A stretch of 32,750 bases of DNA from Clostridia bacterium (GCA_017553325.1 JAFZMH010000007.1:1-32750), one strand, 5' to 3'; shown: positions 17,662-25,430, counted from the first letter of the stretch. Numbers and translations are program-made. The notes: generated by a model not told the origin, from the letters alone.

Positions 17662-19926
17662 TCAAACGTCCTCGACTATCTTTAAGAGCGGAGCGGCAAC
17701 CGCGAGTGAAAAACGTTTTACACCCAACCCTTTGAATGCGATTGCTGCGATTTTGTCCTCGCCTTCCCCGCTCGTTGAGATGATAAGTCCTCTGCCGAAT
17801 TTCGAGTGCTCGACAACCGTATCTTTGACAAATTTGTCGTAGTTTACACCGCTTGAAGGCTTCTTGCTTTCAGTCGATTGTTTTGCGAAACCGCCGAGCG
17901 TACCCTTAGTCTGATACGCCGTCGGATAGGAAGAAGAATAGATGTTTTTGTCGTCGTTTACGCCGAAAGTCGTGCGCTTTGGCGCGGAGTAATCTCTCGT
18001 GCCGTACGCGGAGTTTGAAAACCTTACGGAGGGCTGAATCCCCCTCATCTCGCCTATAAATCTGCTCTTGTTGAATGATTCCGTTCTGCCGAATCTATAA
18101 CGTTGCGTGGCGTTCATAACGAAGAGTTTTTTGCGTGCTCGAGTTATTGCAACGTACATAAGGCGTCTCTCTTCTTCTACGTCGCAATCTGCGATTGAAC
18201 GTTGCGTCGGGAATATACCCTCTTCGCACCCCACGATGAAAACGTTGTCGAATTCCAACCCCTTGACCGCGTGAATGGTCGCGATGGTCACGTAGTTGTC
18301 GTCGTCCATTTCGTCCGTATCGGAAACGAGTGCGACGGACTGCATAAAGTCGCTCACCGTTGCGTCAAGGTTGTCCGTCTCAAATTCTTTGACCGCGTTG
18401 ACGAGTTCCTCGATGTTTTCAAGTCGGTTTTCGTCCTCTTTGTCTCCGCTTGCTTTGAGCGCGGATTCAAGTCCGCTCGCCTGAACCATAAAGTTAAAGA
18501 ACTCCGTCGGACGCATAGTTTTGACGCATTCGATAAGTTTCATTGCGATTTCCGTGAACGGAGCGAGCTTTTTTGCCGCCGTAGACGACAAAAGTTGCGG
18601 ATTTACGAGCACCGAGAAGAATGTCATACCGTTCTTCTCCGCGACTGATTTGAGTTCTTCAACCGTGCTCGTGCCGACTCCGCGCTTCGGATAGTTTACG
18701 ACGCGCAAAATACAATCGTTGTCGCTCGGGTTGATCGCAAGACGAACGTAGGCGAGCGCGTCCTTTATTTCCTTTCTCTCAAAGAACCTGAAACCGCCGA
18801 ATACTTTGTATGGTATTCCGTGCAGATTGAATTCCTCTTCAAAGGTGCGAGTAAGAGAGTTCGCGCGCACCAAAACCGCCATATCTTTGTACGATTCGTC
18901 GCCGCGACATAGGATGCTTATCATCCTTGCGACTTGACTTGCCTCTTCTCTGTCGTTGTACGCCTCGTAAAATTCGACGGAATTCTCCTCTTTATTTTCA
19001 CTCCAAAGGTTCTTTTCGTTGCGGTTTGCGTTGTGCTTGATGACGGAGTTTGCCGCCTTCAAAATCGAGGTCGTGCTCCTGTAATTCTGTTCAAGCTTAA
19101 ACACTTGAGCTTTTGGAAAATCTTTTGGAAAATCAAGTATATTCTTGATTTCAGCACCGCGCCAGCTGTATATAGACTGGTCCTCGTCGCCGACGACGAA
19201 GAGATTCCCGCTCTCTTTTGCAAGCAACTTTACAATCTTGTATTGCAACTTGTTGGTGTCCTGAAACTCGTCGACGTTGATGTATTTGAAACGACGTTGA
19301 TATTTTTCCAAAACGTCGGGACAATTTTCAAACAATTCGACGGTTTTTAGGAGCAAATCGTCAAAATCGAGAGAATTCGAGCGTCTGAGTTCCTCCTCGT
19401 AAAGCTTGTAAACCTGCTTTATGGTTCCTGCGTTTTGAACGTCGTCCTTTATTGCGTAATAATAGTCGTCGGGACTTAAAGCAAGCGTCTTTGCGCGAGA
19501 TATATGCCACATATACTCGCTCTTGTACTTTGCGTCCGCATCGAGACAATTCTCCGCCACGCGCTTGACGACGCGCTCGCTTTCGAGTTCCGTATAAATC
19601 GTGAAGTCCGGCGAGTAGCCGAGCCTCTCCGCGTCGAAACGCAGTATTTTGGCGCACATCGAGTGGAAAGTGCTCGTCCACACCTGACTGCCCGCATAGC
19701 CGAGAGAGCGTTCTATGCGTTCTTTCATCTCGTTTGCGGCTTTGTTTGTGAACGTGATTGCGAGAATGTTGTACGGGTCGACGCCGATTTCAATCAAATG
19801 ACAAATTCGCGCGGTGAGCACGCGCGTTTTTCCGCTCCCTGCGCCCGCAATTACGAGCACGGGACCTTCGGTTGCGAGAACGGCTTTTTGCTGTTCGGAA
19901 TTAAGTTTGAAATTGACGCTTTCCAT
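17662..19926 (-). CDS. pcrA: ATP-dependent DNA helicase PcrA (UvrD family)
   Basis: PcrA is a 3'-5' superfamily 1 helicase for repair and for clearing recombinase and transcription complexes. The 754-residue product has Walker A AGAGSGKT (27-34), VDEFQDTN (Walker B), GDEDQSIYSWRGA, TIHAVKGLEFDNVFIVGCEEG and VAITRARKKLF, plus a C-terminal Tudor-like segment (FGRGLIISTSGEGEDKIAAI) that in PcrA contacts RNA polymerase. I chose ATG 19926 (MESVNFKLNSEQQ); the frame continues upstream through the promoter. The -10 box ends 7 bp before this ATG and no ribosome site is visible, so the mRNA may be leaderless. Confidence 0.96.
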   Translation of the reverse strand: MESVNFKLNSEQQKAVLATEGPVLVIAGAGSGKTRVLTARICHLIEIGVDPYNILAITFTNKAANEMKERIERSLGYAGSQVWTSTFHSMCAKILRFDAERLGYSPDFTIYTELESERVVKRVAENCLDADAKYKSEYMWHISRAKTLALSPDDYYYAIKDDVQNAGTIKQVYKLYEEELRRSNSLDFDDLLLKTVELFENCPDVLEKYQRRFKYINVDEFQDTNKLQYKIVKLLAKESGNLFVVGDEDQSIYSWRGAEIKNILDFPKDFPKAQVFKLEQNYRSTTSILKAANSVIKHNANRNEKNLWSENKEENSVEFYEAYNDREEASQVARMISILCRGDESYKDMAVLVRANSLTRTFEEEFNLHGIPYKVFGGFRFFERKEIKDALAYVRLAINPSDNDCILRVVNYPKRGVGTSTVEELKSVAEKNGMTFFSVLVNPQLLSSTAAKKLAPFTEIAMKLIECVKTMRPTEFFNFMVQASGLESALKASGDKEDENRLENIEELVNAVKEFETDNLDATVSDFMQSVALVSDTDEMDDDNYVTIATIHAVKGLEFDNVFIVGCEEGIFPTQRSIADCDVEEERRLMYVAITRARKKLFVMNATQRYRFGRTESFNKSRFIGEMRGIQPSVRFSNSAYGTRDYSAPKRTTFGVNDDKNIYSSSYPTAYQTKGTLGGFAKQSTESKKPSSGVNYDKFVKDTVVEHSKFGRGLIISTSGEGEDKIAAIAFKGLGVKRFSLAVAAPLLKIVEDV

Positions 19927-19933
19927 CGCTAGT

Positions 19934-19962
19934 ATTCTACCACATATTGTGGAATATTTCAA
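19934..19962 (-). promoter_or_regulatory. Promoter of pcrA-ligA
   Basis: On the minus strand TTGAAA (19962-19957), a 17-bp spacer and TAGAAT (19939-19934, with TG nearby) form a good promoter. The predicted start point falls at or just before the pcrA ATG at 19926. Confidence 0.7.
19940..19952. promoter_or_regulatory. Palindrome in the pcrA promoter spacer
   Basis: CCACATATTGTGG is a perfect dyad (5-bp arms, 3-bp centre) abutting the -10 box of pcrA, with weaker flanking symmetry (TATTC/GAATA). The site would suit a repressor. It does not match the Gram-positive LexA box (GAAC-N4-GTTC) that I know. Confidence 0.4.
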
Positions 19963-20013
19963 TTTTTTTCGGGAGAAAGCACAAAATTTATGAAAAAAAG
20001 TTGCTCCATAATA

Positions 20014-20042
20014 TTGATAAATCAATTTTATTATGTTATTAT
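20014..20042 (+). promoter_or_regulatory. Promoter of the DUF1508 protein gene
   Basis: TTGATA (20014-20019), a 17-bp spacer and TATTAT (20037-20042) with an upstream TG give a good promoter, divergent from pcrA. The leader would be about 57 nt. Confidence 0.65.
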
Positions 20043-20056
20043 GAATATAATATTCG

Positions 20057-20086
20057 GGTTAAGAAGACGTTTTTTCTTCCTTAACC
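20057..20086 (+). promoter_or_regulatory. Leader hairpin before the DUF1508 gene
   Basis: GGTTAAGAAG and CTTCCTTAACC form a stem of about 10 bp with one bulge in the 5' leader, ending 7 nt before the AAAGGGG ribosome site. It may protect the mRNA or modulate translation; no ligand is suggested. Confidence 0.5.
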
Positions 20087-20105
20087 AACAGCAAAGGGGT
20101 CATAT

Positions 20106-21395
20106 ATGGACGAAATGAAAGAAGAAATCGTATTTTTGGAAGCAGAACTTCTTGACGACGATGACGACGCTCCCGTCGGCACTTTGGTTGACGTCGCCGA
20201 TGAACAAGAATTAGAGGCGGAAGTCGTTTTGTTCGAGGACGAAGAACCCGCTCCGGCTGAAGAACCGCAGGCGGAAGAACAACCGCAAGAACTTGCGGCT
20301 GAAGAACCGGCACCGCAAGAAGAGGAAGCCCCTGCCGAAGAACCTGCTCAAGAAGTGGTTGAAGAACCCGTCGAAGAGCAAGTTGAAGCTGAGGAAGCAC
20401 CCGCTCAAGAAGAGCAACCCGCCGAAGAGCCTCAATCCGAGCCCGTCGTAGCGGAAGAGCCTGCTCAAGAGGAACCCGCTCCCGAAGAAAAGCCCGTTCA
20501 AGAAAAGACGGAAGAACCTGCTCCTGCCGAAAAACCCGCTCCGAAGCCGAAGAAGGCTCCTGCAAAGAAGGCTGAACCAGTCGCTGAAGAGCCGAAGAAA
20601 GCCCCTGCAAAGCGCAAGTCAACTTCTATAAGCCTTGACGACAACAACGTCAACAGCGCGCTTGCAGATTCAAACTTTGAGGTTAAAGATTCCAAACCGG
20701 CAACCATCGTCAAGTCCAAGAAAGTCAAGGAAGACGACGTATGGCAAGTCGCTCCGGTCATAGCCGCGGCGGACACGAAAGAAGAGCCGAAGAAAGCCCC
20801 TGCAAAGAAGGCTCCCGCAAAGAAAGCGGAACCCGCAAGTGAAGAACCGAAGAAAGCCCCTGCAAAAGCAGCGGCAACCAAGAATACAAAAGCTACGGAG
20901 GAAAAGAAAATGGCAGCAAAAGACGCAAAGCCGGCACCGGCGCCAAAGAAAGCAGACGACAAGAATCAAGAAAAAGTCCTCATCGCAGGCGATCCAAACG
21001 TTCCGCACGGCAAATTTGTCATCAAAGTGACGGACAATGGAAACTACGTTTACAAACTCTTCTCTTCCAACAAGAGAGTCGTCGCAATCGGCGCACAACC
21101 GTACCCCGCACTTCCGAGTTGCAAGACGGGTATTCAAAGCGTCATCAAGAACGCAGGCTCCTGCCCTATCGAAGATCAAACTTTGCAAAAACCGGTTGAG
21201 CAAAAGTGCCCGAAGTGGATCATCTATCTCGACAAGAAAGGCGAATATCGCTTGAGACTCATCGCGTCCAACGGCAACATCGTCGCAACGACAAACGACG
21301 GCTATCTCTCCAAAGACGCCGCAAAGAAAGGTATCGACGCAATCGCACGTGCGGCAGTCGGCGCAGACGTTGTGAGAAACGACAACCTTTGGTAA
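20106..21395 (+). CDS. Charged low-complexity protein with two C-terminal DUF1508 (YegP-type) repeats
   Basis: The 429-residue product has three parts. Residues 1-145 are very acidic, rich in Glu, Pro and Ala (EEPAPAEEP-like units). Residues 146-290 are basic, with repeated KKAPAKKA units like the tails of histone H1-type proteins, broken by a less repetitive stretch at 172-225. Residues 303-350 and 369-417 are two DUF1508 repeats; the second (WIIYLDKKGEYRLRLIASNG, then SKDAAKKGIDAI) is the clearer one. There is no signal peptide or membrane helix, so it should be cytoplasmic. The gene has its own promoter, leader hairpin and terminator. The function is unknown. The basic tract suggests nucleic acid binding, and the acidic head could act as an internal shield; both are inference. 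Confidence 0.88.
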   Translation: MDEMKEEIVFLEAELLDDDDDAPVGTLVDVADEQELEAEVVLFEDEEPAPAEEPQAEEQPQELAAEEPAPQEEEAPAEEPAQEVVEEPVEEQVEAEEAPAQEEQPAEEPQSEPVVAEEPAQEEPAPEEKPVQEKTEEPAPAEKPAPKPKKAPAKKAEPVAEEPKKAPAKRKSTSISLDDNNVNSALADSNFEVKDSKPATIVKSKKVKEDDVWQVAPVIAAADTKEEPKKAPAKKAPAKKAEPASEEPKKAPAKAAATKNTKATEEKKMAAKDAKPAPAPKKADDKNQEKVLIAGDPNVPHGKFVIKVTDNGNYVYKLFSSNKRVVAIGAQPYPALPSCKTGIQSVIKNAGSCPIEDQTLQKPVEQKCPKWIIYLDKKGEYRLRLIASNGNIVATTNDGYLSKDAAKKGIDAIARAAVGADVVRNDNLW

Positions 21396-21406
21396 GAAAC
21401 GATAAC

Positions 21407-21438
21407 AAAAAAAACGCACTCGATCGAGTGCGTTTTTT
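21407..21438. terminator. Bidirectional terminator
   Basis: A palindromic hairpin (ACGCACTCGATCGAGTGCGT) flanked by A-run and T-run lies between two convergent genes: the DUF1508 gene on the plus strand and the membrane protein gene on the minus strand. Confidence 0.9.
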
Positions 21439-21452
21439 GTTTGCAAAAATTA

Positions 21453-22031
21453 TCAGATATAGTATTCGCCGGCTTCTTGTCTGCGTTCAAGTTCCGCCTT
21501 CCACGCGAGTTCGACTTCCTTCACCATCTTAAAATTGACGATTGACGTTGCTAGTATCACAACTCCGAGCCCAAGGAACAACGCTATTGAAGCAGGCGAG
21601 CCGATAGCGGCGATTATGCCGACGATTATAAGTGCCACGAAGAATATGACTCCGAAAATCGCGCCGACTTTGATTGCTCTGACTTTTCTTGCGATAACGT
21701 CGATTGGCATTTTCAAAAGGCTGACGGACTTTCCGCCGTAGGCAACCGAAACTATTGTGACGATAATTCCCACCGCCGCGATAACAAAGAACATGCCTGC
21801 CAAAATTATCAGTATCATTTTGCCGAAAACTGCCGCAAACGCTCCGCCGATTGCTTCGCCCGCAGACGACGCGTCTTCACCGGAATTCACGTCCGTGTTG
21901 AGCATGCCGACGCCCAATATGATGAGGAGTATCGACAAAGCAAGATAAATCGCCGCGGTTATAAAGTCCATGACGGCGGACGCTTTCAACATCTTTTTTG
22001 CTTTTGAATCATCAGCCAAAAAATTTTCCAT
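21453..22031 (-). CDS. Small integral membrane protein of unknown function
   Basis: The 192-residue protein has four hydrophobic segments at roughly 22-45, 70-100 (long, perhaps a helix pair), 121-143 and 145-166, a short cytoplasmic N-terminus with Lys residues, and a charged C-terminal tail (ELAWKAELERRQEAGEYY). I do not recognise a family. It is the second gene of a two-gene unit, 9 bp after the anchored hydrolase, with an AGAGGT ribosome site and a shared terminator. The pairing suggests that the two proteins act together at the membrane, which is inference only. Confidence 0.8.
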   Translation of the reverse strand: MENFLADDSKAKKMLKASAVMDFITAAIYLALSILLIILGVGMLNTDVNSGEDASSAGEAIGGAFAAVFGKMILIILAGMFFVIAAVGIIVTIVSVAYGGKSVSLLKMPIDVIARKVRAIKVGAIFGVIFFVALIIVGIIAAIGSPASIALFLGLGVVILATSIVNFKMVKEVELAWKAELERRQEAGEYYI

Positions 22032-22040
22032 CTTATACCT

Positions 22041-23561
22041 CTATTGTTGTAATTTTTTCTTTTTTAATACCAAAACTACGATGATTGCGACTACCCCGAT
22101 TGCGAGCACTCCACCGCCGACGGACAAGCCGATTATGAGCGGAATGTTTTGTTTGCTCTCTTCAGGGAAAGGTACGAACGCAGTGTATTCGTCCGAGACG
22201 GGTTGCCAAACTGCATTCGTGCGCGTGTATGCGCTGTTGTGCATATAGAACGGATTCTCCCCTTCTTTATCCGTTGCGAGCGACTGCCGGAACGCCTTTC
22301 CGCGCAGAGATAAAATATACTCCTTGGAAGCCTTTGCGCTCGGCAACGTCACTCCGTAGTTGTCCGTTGCAATAGTCGGCTCTGATAAGGTTGAAAAATA
22401 ATAGTCGATTATCATGCAGTGCGACTCTCCGCCATACGTCCCTGCGAGCGAATCGAGATACGTCCATACGCAGTAGCGCGAAAGTCTGTCTATCATCTCA
22501 TCGTCGTATTCATTTTTCAATCTTTCCTTTTCTTCCTTCGTATACGAAACGCCGCTCGACGATTTAACGAACATAAGGTGCGAGAATTGCTCAAATAAAC
22601 GATATATAATACTCAAACCGCCGTATGCGTCGATTGCCACGTTGCGACGCGCCAGCGTCTCCATGGCGTCCGCGGCGAGTTCTACGAGCATAGAATTCTT
22701 GCGCGCGAGTTTGCCGTCCAAATGGTCGATTGAAAGGTCCTCGTCTTTATATACTCTCGACGCGCCGAAATACGGGTCCACAAGCGTCACTTGATTGGGA
22801 ATCAAATGTTCGCCCACGATGCCCTTATCGTTTAATTTGCAAAGATATTCGCCAGTCGCAAGCACGAGCTGTCCGCCCATCGAGTGCCCTACGAGGTGCA
22901 AGTCGTTGCCGTAATCAGCGCCGAGAGAGGCTCGGATTGCGTCTCCAAAAATCACCGCAACCGATTTGTCGGGGTTCGGGTTTAATTCTTGGTCGCCAAG
23001 CACACGACTGCCCGAGCCGTTGTTCACTACGTAGCGGGTGCCAAGATACACACCGTCGGCAGAACTCGTCGACGACCAAATCTTTTTGTCGCCCATGAAT
23101 AGCGCGTCGTCGTCAGCAATTTGGCTCCAATAGAACTGCCCAACGTTATAGCCTGCGTCAATGAGAATTTGATAATAGTCGTCTTCAAGCTCGAATTGCC
23201 CGAAACCGTTGTTTTGAAACTGAGTGTTCGTGCTGAACCAAAGCGACAAGAGGTCGCGAGATTTATAGCCCTCGCCCGTCTTCATGCCGTGCGCGAAAAT
23301 GAGCGTAGGCTTTGTTTTGTCGACGGGGTTGTCCCTTCTTGGAATCGGATTTCCGCTTGCATACCAATATAAACCCGTCGAATACTCGGTGAAAACGCCG
23401 TCTTCCCACAAATCTGCGTCCGTATCGAAATAGCTCTCGTACGCTTCGGCAACTCTATTCGTGCCGACGCTATCAATTATTGCAAAAACTACGCCGGCAA
23501 AAATCACCGACACGAGCGCAATTCCGATTATCCGCAAAATTTCCGTCTTTGCTCTTGTCAT
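22041..23561 (-). CDS. Membrane-anchored alpha/beta hydrolase (lipase-like)
   Basis: The 506-residue protein has a membrane segment at each end: residues 10-30 (IIGIALVSVIFAGVVFAIID, probably a signal anchor) and 473-499, followed by KKKK. This implies an outside-facing hydrolase domain tethered twice, or a cleaved signal with a C-terminal anchor. Inside are the alpha/beta hydrolase landmarks: an oxyanion-type HGMKTG at 91-96, nucleophile elbow GHSMGG with S227, a likely acid D262 in LVDPYFG, and a candidate His H381 in YGGESHCM. The substrate is unknown; secreted lipase or esterase are both possible. Its own promoter lies at 23591-23619, and it leads the small membrane protein gene. Confidence 0.82.
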   Translation of the reverse strand: MTRAKTEILRIIGIALVSVIFAGVVFAIIDSVGTNRVAEAYESYFDTDADLWEDGVFTEYSTGLYWYASGNPIPRRDNPVDKTKPTLIFAHGMKTGEGYKSRDLLSLWFSTNTQFQNNGFGQFELEDDYYQILIDAGYNVGQFYWSQIADDDALFMGDKKIWSSTSSADGVYLGTRYVVNNGSGSRVLGDQELNPNPDKSVAVIFGDAIRASLGADYGNDLHLVGHSMGGQLVLATGEYLCKLNDKGIVGEHLIPNQVTLVDPYFGASRVYKDEDLSIDHLDGKLARKNSMLVELAADAMETLARRNVAIDAYGGLSIIYRLFEQFSHLMFVKSSSGVSYTKEEKERLKNEYDDEMIDRLSRYCVWTYLDSLAGTYGGESHCMIIDYYFSTLSEPTIATDNYGVTLPSAKASKEYILSLRGKAFRQSLATDKEGENPFYMHNSAYTRTNAVWQPVSDEYTAFVPFPEESKQNIPLIIGLSVGGGVLAIGVVAIIVVLVLKKKKLQQ

Positions 23562-23590
23562 AAAACAAATCTCCCAATAAGACTACAATA

Positions 23591-23619
23591 AAAATATCAC
23601 ATTTTTATGTAAAAATCAA
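23591..23619 (-). promoter_or_regulatory. Promoter of the anchored hydrolase unit
   Basis: On the minus strand TTGATT (23619-23614), a 17-bp spacer and TATTTT (23596-23591) precede the gene, with a GGGAG ribosome site ahead of the ATG. Confidence 0.55.
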
Positions 23620-23658
23620 TATAAGAATTATTTATATAACATAATTATTCAACAAATG

Positions 23659-23680
23659 AAAAACCTCGCTTTTGCGAGAC
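23659..23680 (-). terminator. Short terminator-like hairpin
   Basis: CTCGC-tttt-GCGAG with five T following on the minus strand. It could be a second stop for readthrough from tRNA-Ser. The stem is short. Confidence 0.5.
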
Positions 23681-23685
23681 TTAAT

Positions 23686-23790
23686 CATTGGAGGAGAAGA
23701 AGAGGTCAGTCATTGCAAAGCAACGCGAAGCGTCACGAGAGTTCGCACACATAGTGTGCCCACAATTTTATTGTGGGAAATCTCTTCATT
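23686..23790. repeat. Intergenic repeat-rich stretch beside tRNA-Ser
   Basis: Positions 23688-23704 copy 16 of 17 bases of the tRNA-Ser 3' end (23832-23848). Next comes a GTCATTGCAAAGCAACGCGAAGCGTCACGAG-like stretch resembling dispersed palindromic repeats (23708-23740), then small hairpins CACA-TGTG and CCCACAA-TTGTGGG (23763-23778). No gene is visible. It looks like remnants of a repeat element or a degenerate attachment site. Confidence 0.45.
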
Positions 23791-23802
23791 TTTCTCACGC
23801 AC

Positions 23803-23832
23803 AAAAAAAGCACTCTTTCGAGTGCAATTTTT
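23803..23832 (-). terminator. Terminator after tRNA-Ser
   Basis: GCACTC-tttc-GAGTGC is flanked by A and T runs and begins immediately after the encoded CCA end of the tRNA. On the minus strand it is followed by TTTTTTT. Confidence 0.85.
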
Positions 23833-23925
23833 TGGCGGAGAAGAAGAGATTCGAACTCTTGAACCGCTTTTGACGGTTACGCGATTTCCAGTCGCGCGCC
23901 CTCGACCAAACTAGGCGACTTCTCC
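23833..23925 (-). tRNA. tRNA-Ser (anticodon GGA)
   Basis: This is a 93-nt class II tRNA. The acceptor stem GGAGAAG pairs with CTTCTCC, followed by discriminator G and an encoded CCA. The anticodon stem CGCGA/TCGCG holds the loop CTGGAAA (anticodon GGA, reading UCC/UCU). The long variable arm (AACCG/CGGTT) is typical of serine tRNAs, and the T arm GAGTTCGAATCTC is canonical. Confidence 0.97.
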
Positions 23926-24096
23926 ATAATCTGTGGGAAGGAGCGTGTTTGGTAATGATACCAACAAAACGCGACTTCTCCAAAGAATATAATAAATTGA
24001 GCAAAATAAATAAGGGTGGCAGTTGAGAGTGGATGGAAAACAAAACCATCGCTCTCAACTGTTCGCGGAGAAAACATCTTCTCCTATAACCCAACG
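23926..24096 (-). other. Hairpin-rich leader or small RNA region upstream of tRNA-Ser
   Basis: A promoter at 24103-24131 should start transcription near 24096. The region then holds two hairpins (24067-24084 and 24020-24061) and an exact 11-base copy of the tRNA-Ser 5' end (GCGACTTCTCC at 23971-23981, matching 23915-23925). It may be the tRNA precursor leader or a separate small RNA. No protein-coding signal is seen. Confidence 0.45.
24020..24061. repeat. Strong inverted repeat
   Basis: Arms CAGTTGAGAG...ATGG and CCAT...CTCTCAACTG pair over about 14 bp with a small internal mismatch around the loop AAAACAAAA. No T run follows on either strand, so it is not a simple terminator. Confidence 0.7.
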
Positions 24097-24102
24097 CAAA
24101 TG

Positions 24103-24131
24103 ATTATATATTACATTCCCCGATTTGACAA
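24103..24131 (-). promoter_or_regulatory. Promoter reading toward tRNA-Ser
   Basis: TTGTCA (24131-24126), a 17-bp spacer and a perfect TATAAT (24108-24103) on the minus strand, just downstream of the esterase stop codon. It probably drives the hairpin region and the tRNA. Confidence 0.75.
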
Positions 24132-24183
24132 GTGGTTTCGGCAATTCTTTTTGCTGAAAATACAAAAAGTATTTTGAACAAAT

Positions 24184-25398
24184 TCATTCCCAAATTTTTA
24201 TGTCCTTTTTGCCGTGGTAGACGTGCCAGTCTTCATCTTCCACGTTGGGAGAAGCGGTGCGGGCAAAGGCGGCAAAGCGGTCAACCATATCGTTTGAAAT
24301 ATCATAGTCGTGCGGTTCAAAAGGACGTCGCGATTTTGAAAGACTGCCGAGCGCATACCAAAGGTCGCAGGAGTGGAAGGACGCTTGGTCGGGTGGCAGG
24401 AGCCTATTGAGATGGAAGATATAAGCGGGACTGCCCTTTCTTGCCTGTTTTCTTGCAAACGACTGCGCCATGTGATTGAGTACGGGCGGAGCGAGGTCCT
24501 TTTTTACGACGCCGAAAATTACGGGAACTGTCGTATCGTACTTTTTATTCTTGACGAGTTCGCCGTCCACAACAGCCTTCGTCTCCATAGCCTTGCCAAA
24601 GAGGTGCTTCGTGCGCCACTCCGTCCATATCGTCTCAGCGGGAAGATTTTGCGCCTCTTCAAACGTGGTTGCGCCACACTCTTTCACAAGTTTTGCCCAG
24701 TAGTGTTTATTCGGCTTTGAGAGGGGCAATAGCCCCGTGCGCTTTCCACCGCCCGAGAGCATAATCGCGCCGTTTATTTTGCCTTTGAGCGCGTCCGTGC
24801 ATATAAGAGTTTGAATACTGATTGCCCCCGCGCTCTGTCCCATAAGGGTAATCATGTCGGGGTTTCCGCCAAAGGCGGAAATGTTGTGTCTTACCCACTC
24901 TATTGCCGTAAGTTGGTCGAGCAAATGAAGGTTGCCGTTTGAATGCACGCCGTCCGCAAACGAGCCGAACACGTTGAGACGATAGTTTATCGACACGAAC
25001 ACGACGCCGCGCTTCGTATACGCAGAGCCGTCAAACTGGCTCTCGTTTATGCTACCGCCCGTAAAACTTCCGCCGTGAATAAAAACGATGACGGGCAATT
25101 CTTTTGCGCCGTCGGGCGCATATATGTTGAGAATTTGACAGTCCTCGCTGTATTTAAAGGTTTGTCCATTGCGGAACTCTTTGAAATAGAACCTGTGTTC
25201 CTCATTCCAAAACGCACGCATTTGATAGCAACATACGCCCTGTTCGGTTGCGTCTTGCGGTTCGTCGTAATGAGTGATTTCAGCGGGTTTTTCAAAGCGT
25301 TTTGCCGTGGCGTATCTCACGCCCTGAAAGCGCGCGCCGTATTCGGTTTTTTCGCCGACGATTCGCCCGCACGGAGTTTCGACAGTTATTGTTTGCAT
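24184..25398 (-). CDS. Type B carboxylesterase
   Basis: The 404-residue alpha/beta hydrolase of the carboxylesterase/acetylcholinesterase family is shorter than typical 480-550-residue members. It has the oxyanion motif HGGSF (108-112), INYRLNVFG, nucleophile GQSAGA with S189, and candidate catalytic His H342 in FHSCDLWYALG; the acid is probably D301. No signal peptide is seen, so it should be cytoplasmic. I chose ATG 25398 because GAGGGAG lies 5 bp before it; an ATG eight codons up has no ribosome site. It is the last gene of the uronate operon, 32 bp after the Gfo/Idh gene, and might remove acyl or methyl groups from imported uronate sugars. That role is inference. Confidence 0.88.
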   Translation of the reverse strand: MQTITVETPCGRIVGEKTEYGARFQGVRYATAKRFEKPAEITHYDEPQDATEQGVCCYQMRAFWNEEHRFYFKEFRNGQTFKYSEDCQILNIYAPDGAKELPVIVFIHGGSFTGGSINESQFDGSAYTKRGVVFVSINYRLNVFGSFADGVHSNGNLHLLDQLTAIEWVRHNISAFGGNPDMITLMGQSAGAISIQTLICTDALKGKINGAIMLSGGGKRTGLLPLSKPNKHYWAKLVKECGATTFEEAQNLPAETIWTEWRTKHLFGKAMETKAVVDGELVKNKKYDTTVPVIFGVVKKDLAPPVLNHMAQSFARKQARKGSPAYIFHLNRLLPPDQASFHSCDLWYALGSLSKSRRPFEPHDYDISNDMVDRFAAFARTASPNVEDEDWHVYHGKKDIKIWE

Positions 25399-25430
25399 AT
25401 TTTCTCCCTCATTTTCAGGCATCTAACGTA

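Noticed and set aside
20059..20962. Long minus-strand frames opposite the DUF1508 gene
   Set aside because: They are antisense shadows of a low-complexity Glu/Pro/Ala/Lys-coding stretch, with skewed Leu/Arg/Phe composition and no ribosome sites.
23688..23981. Mobile island integrated at tRNA-Ser
   Set aside because: Less than 300 bp lies between the tRNA end copies and no integrase or cargo gene is visible; only a scar or decayed repeat is supportable.
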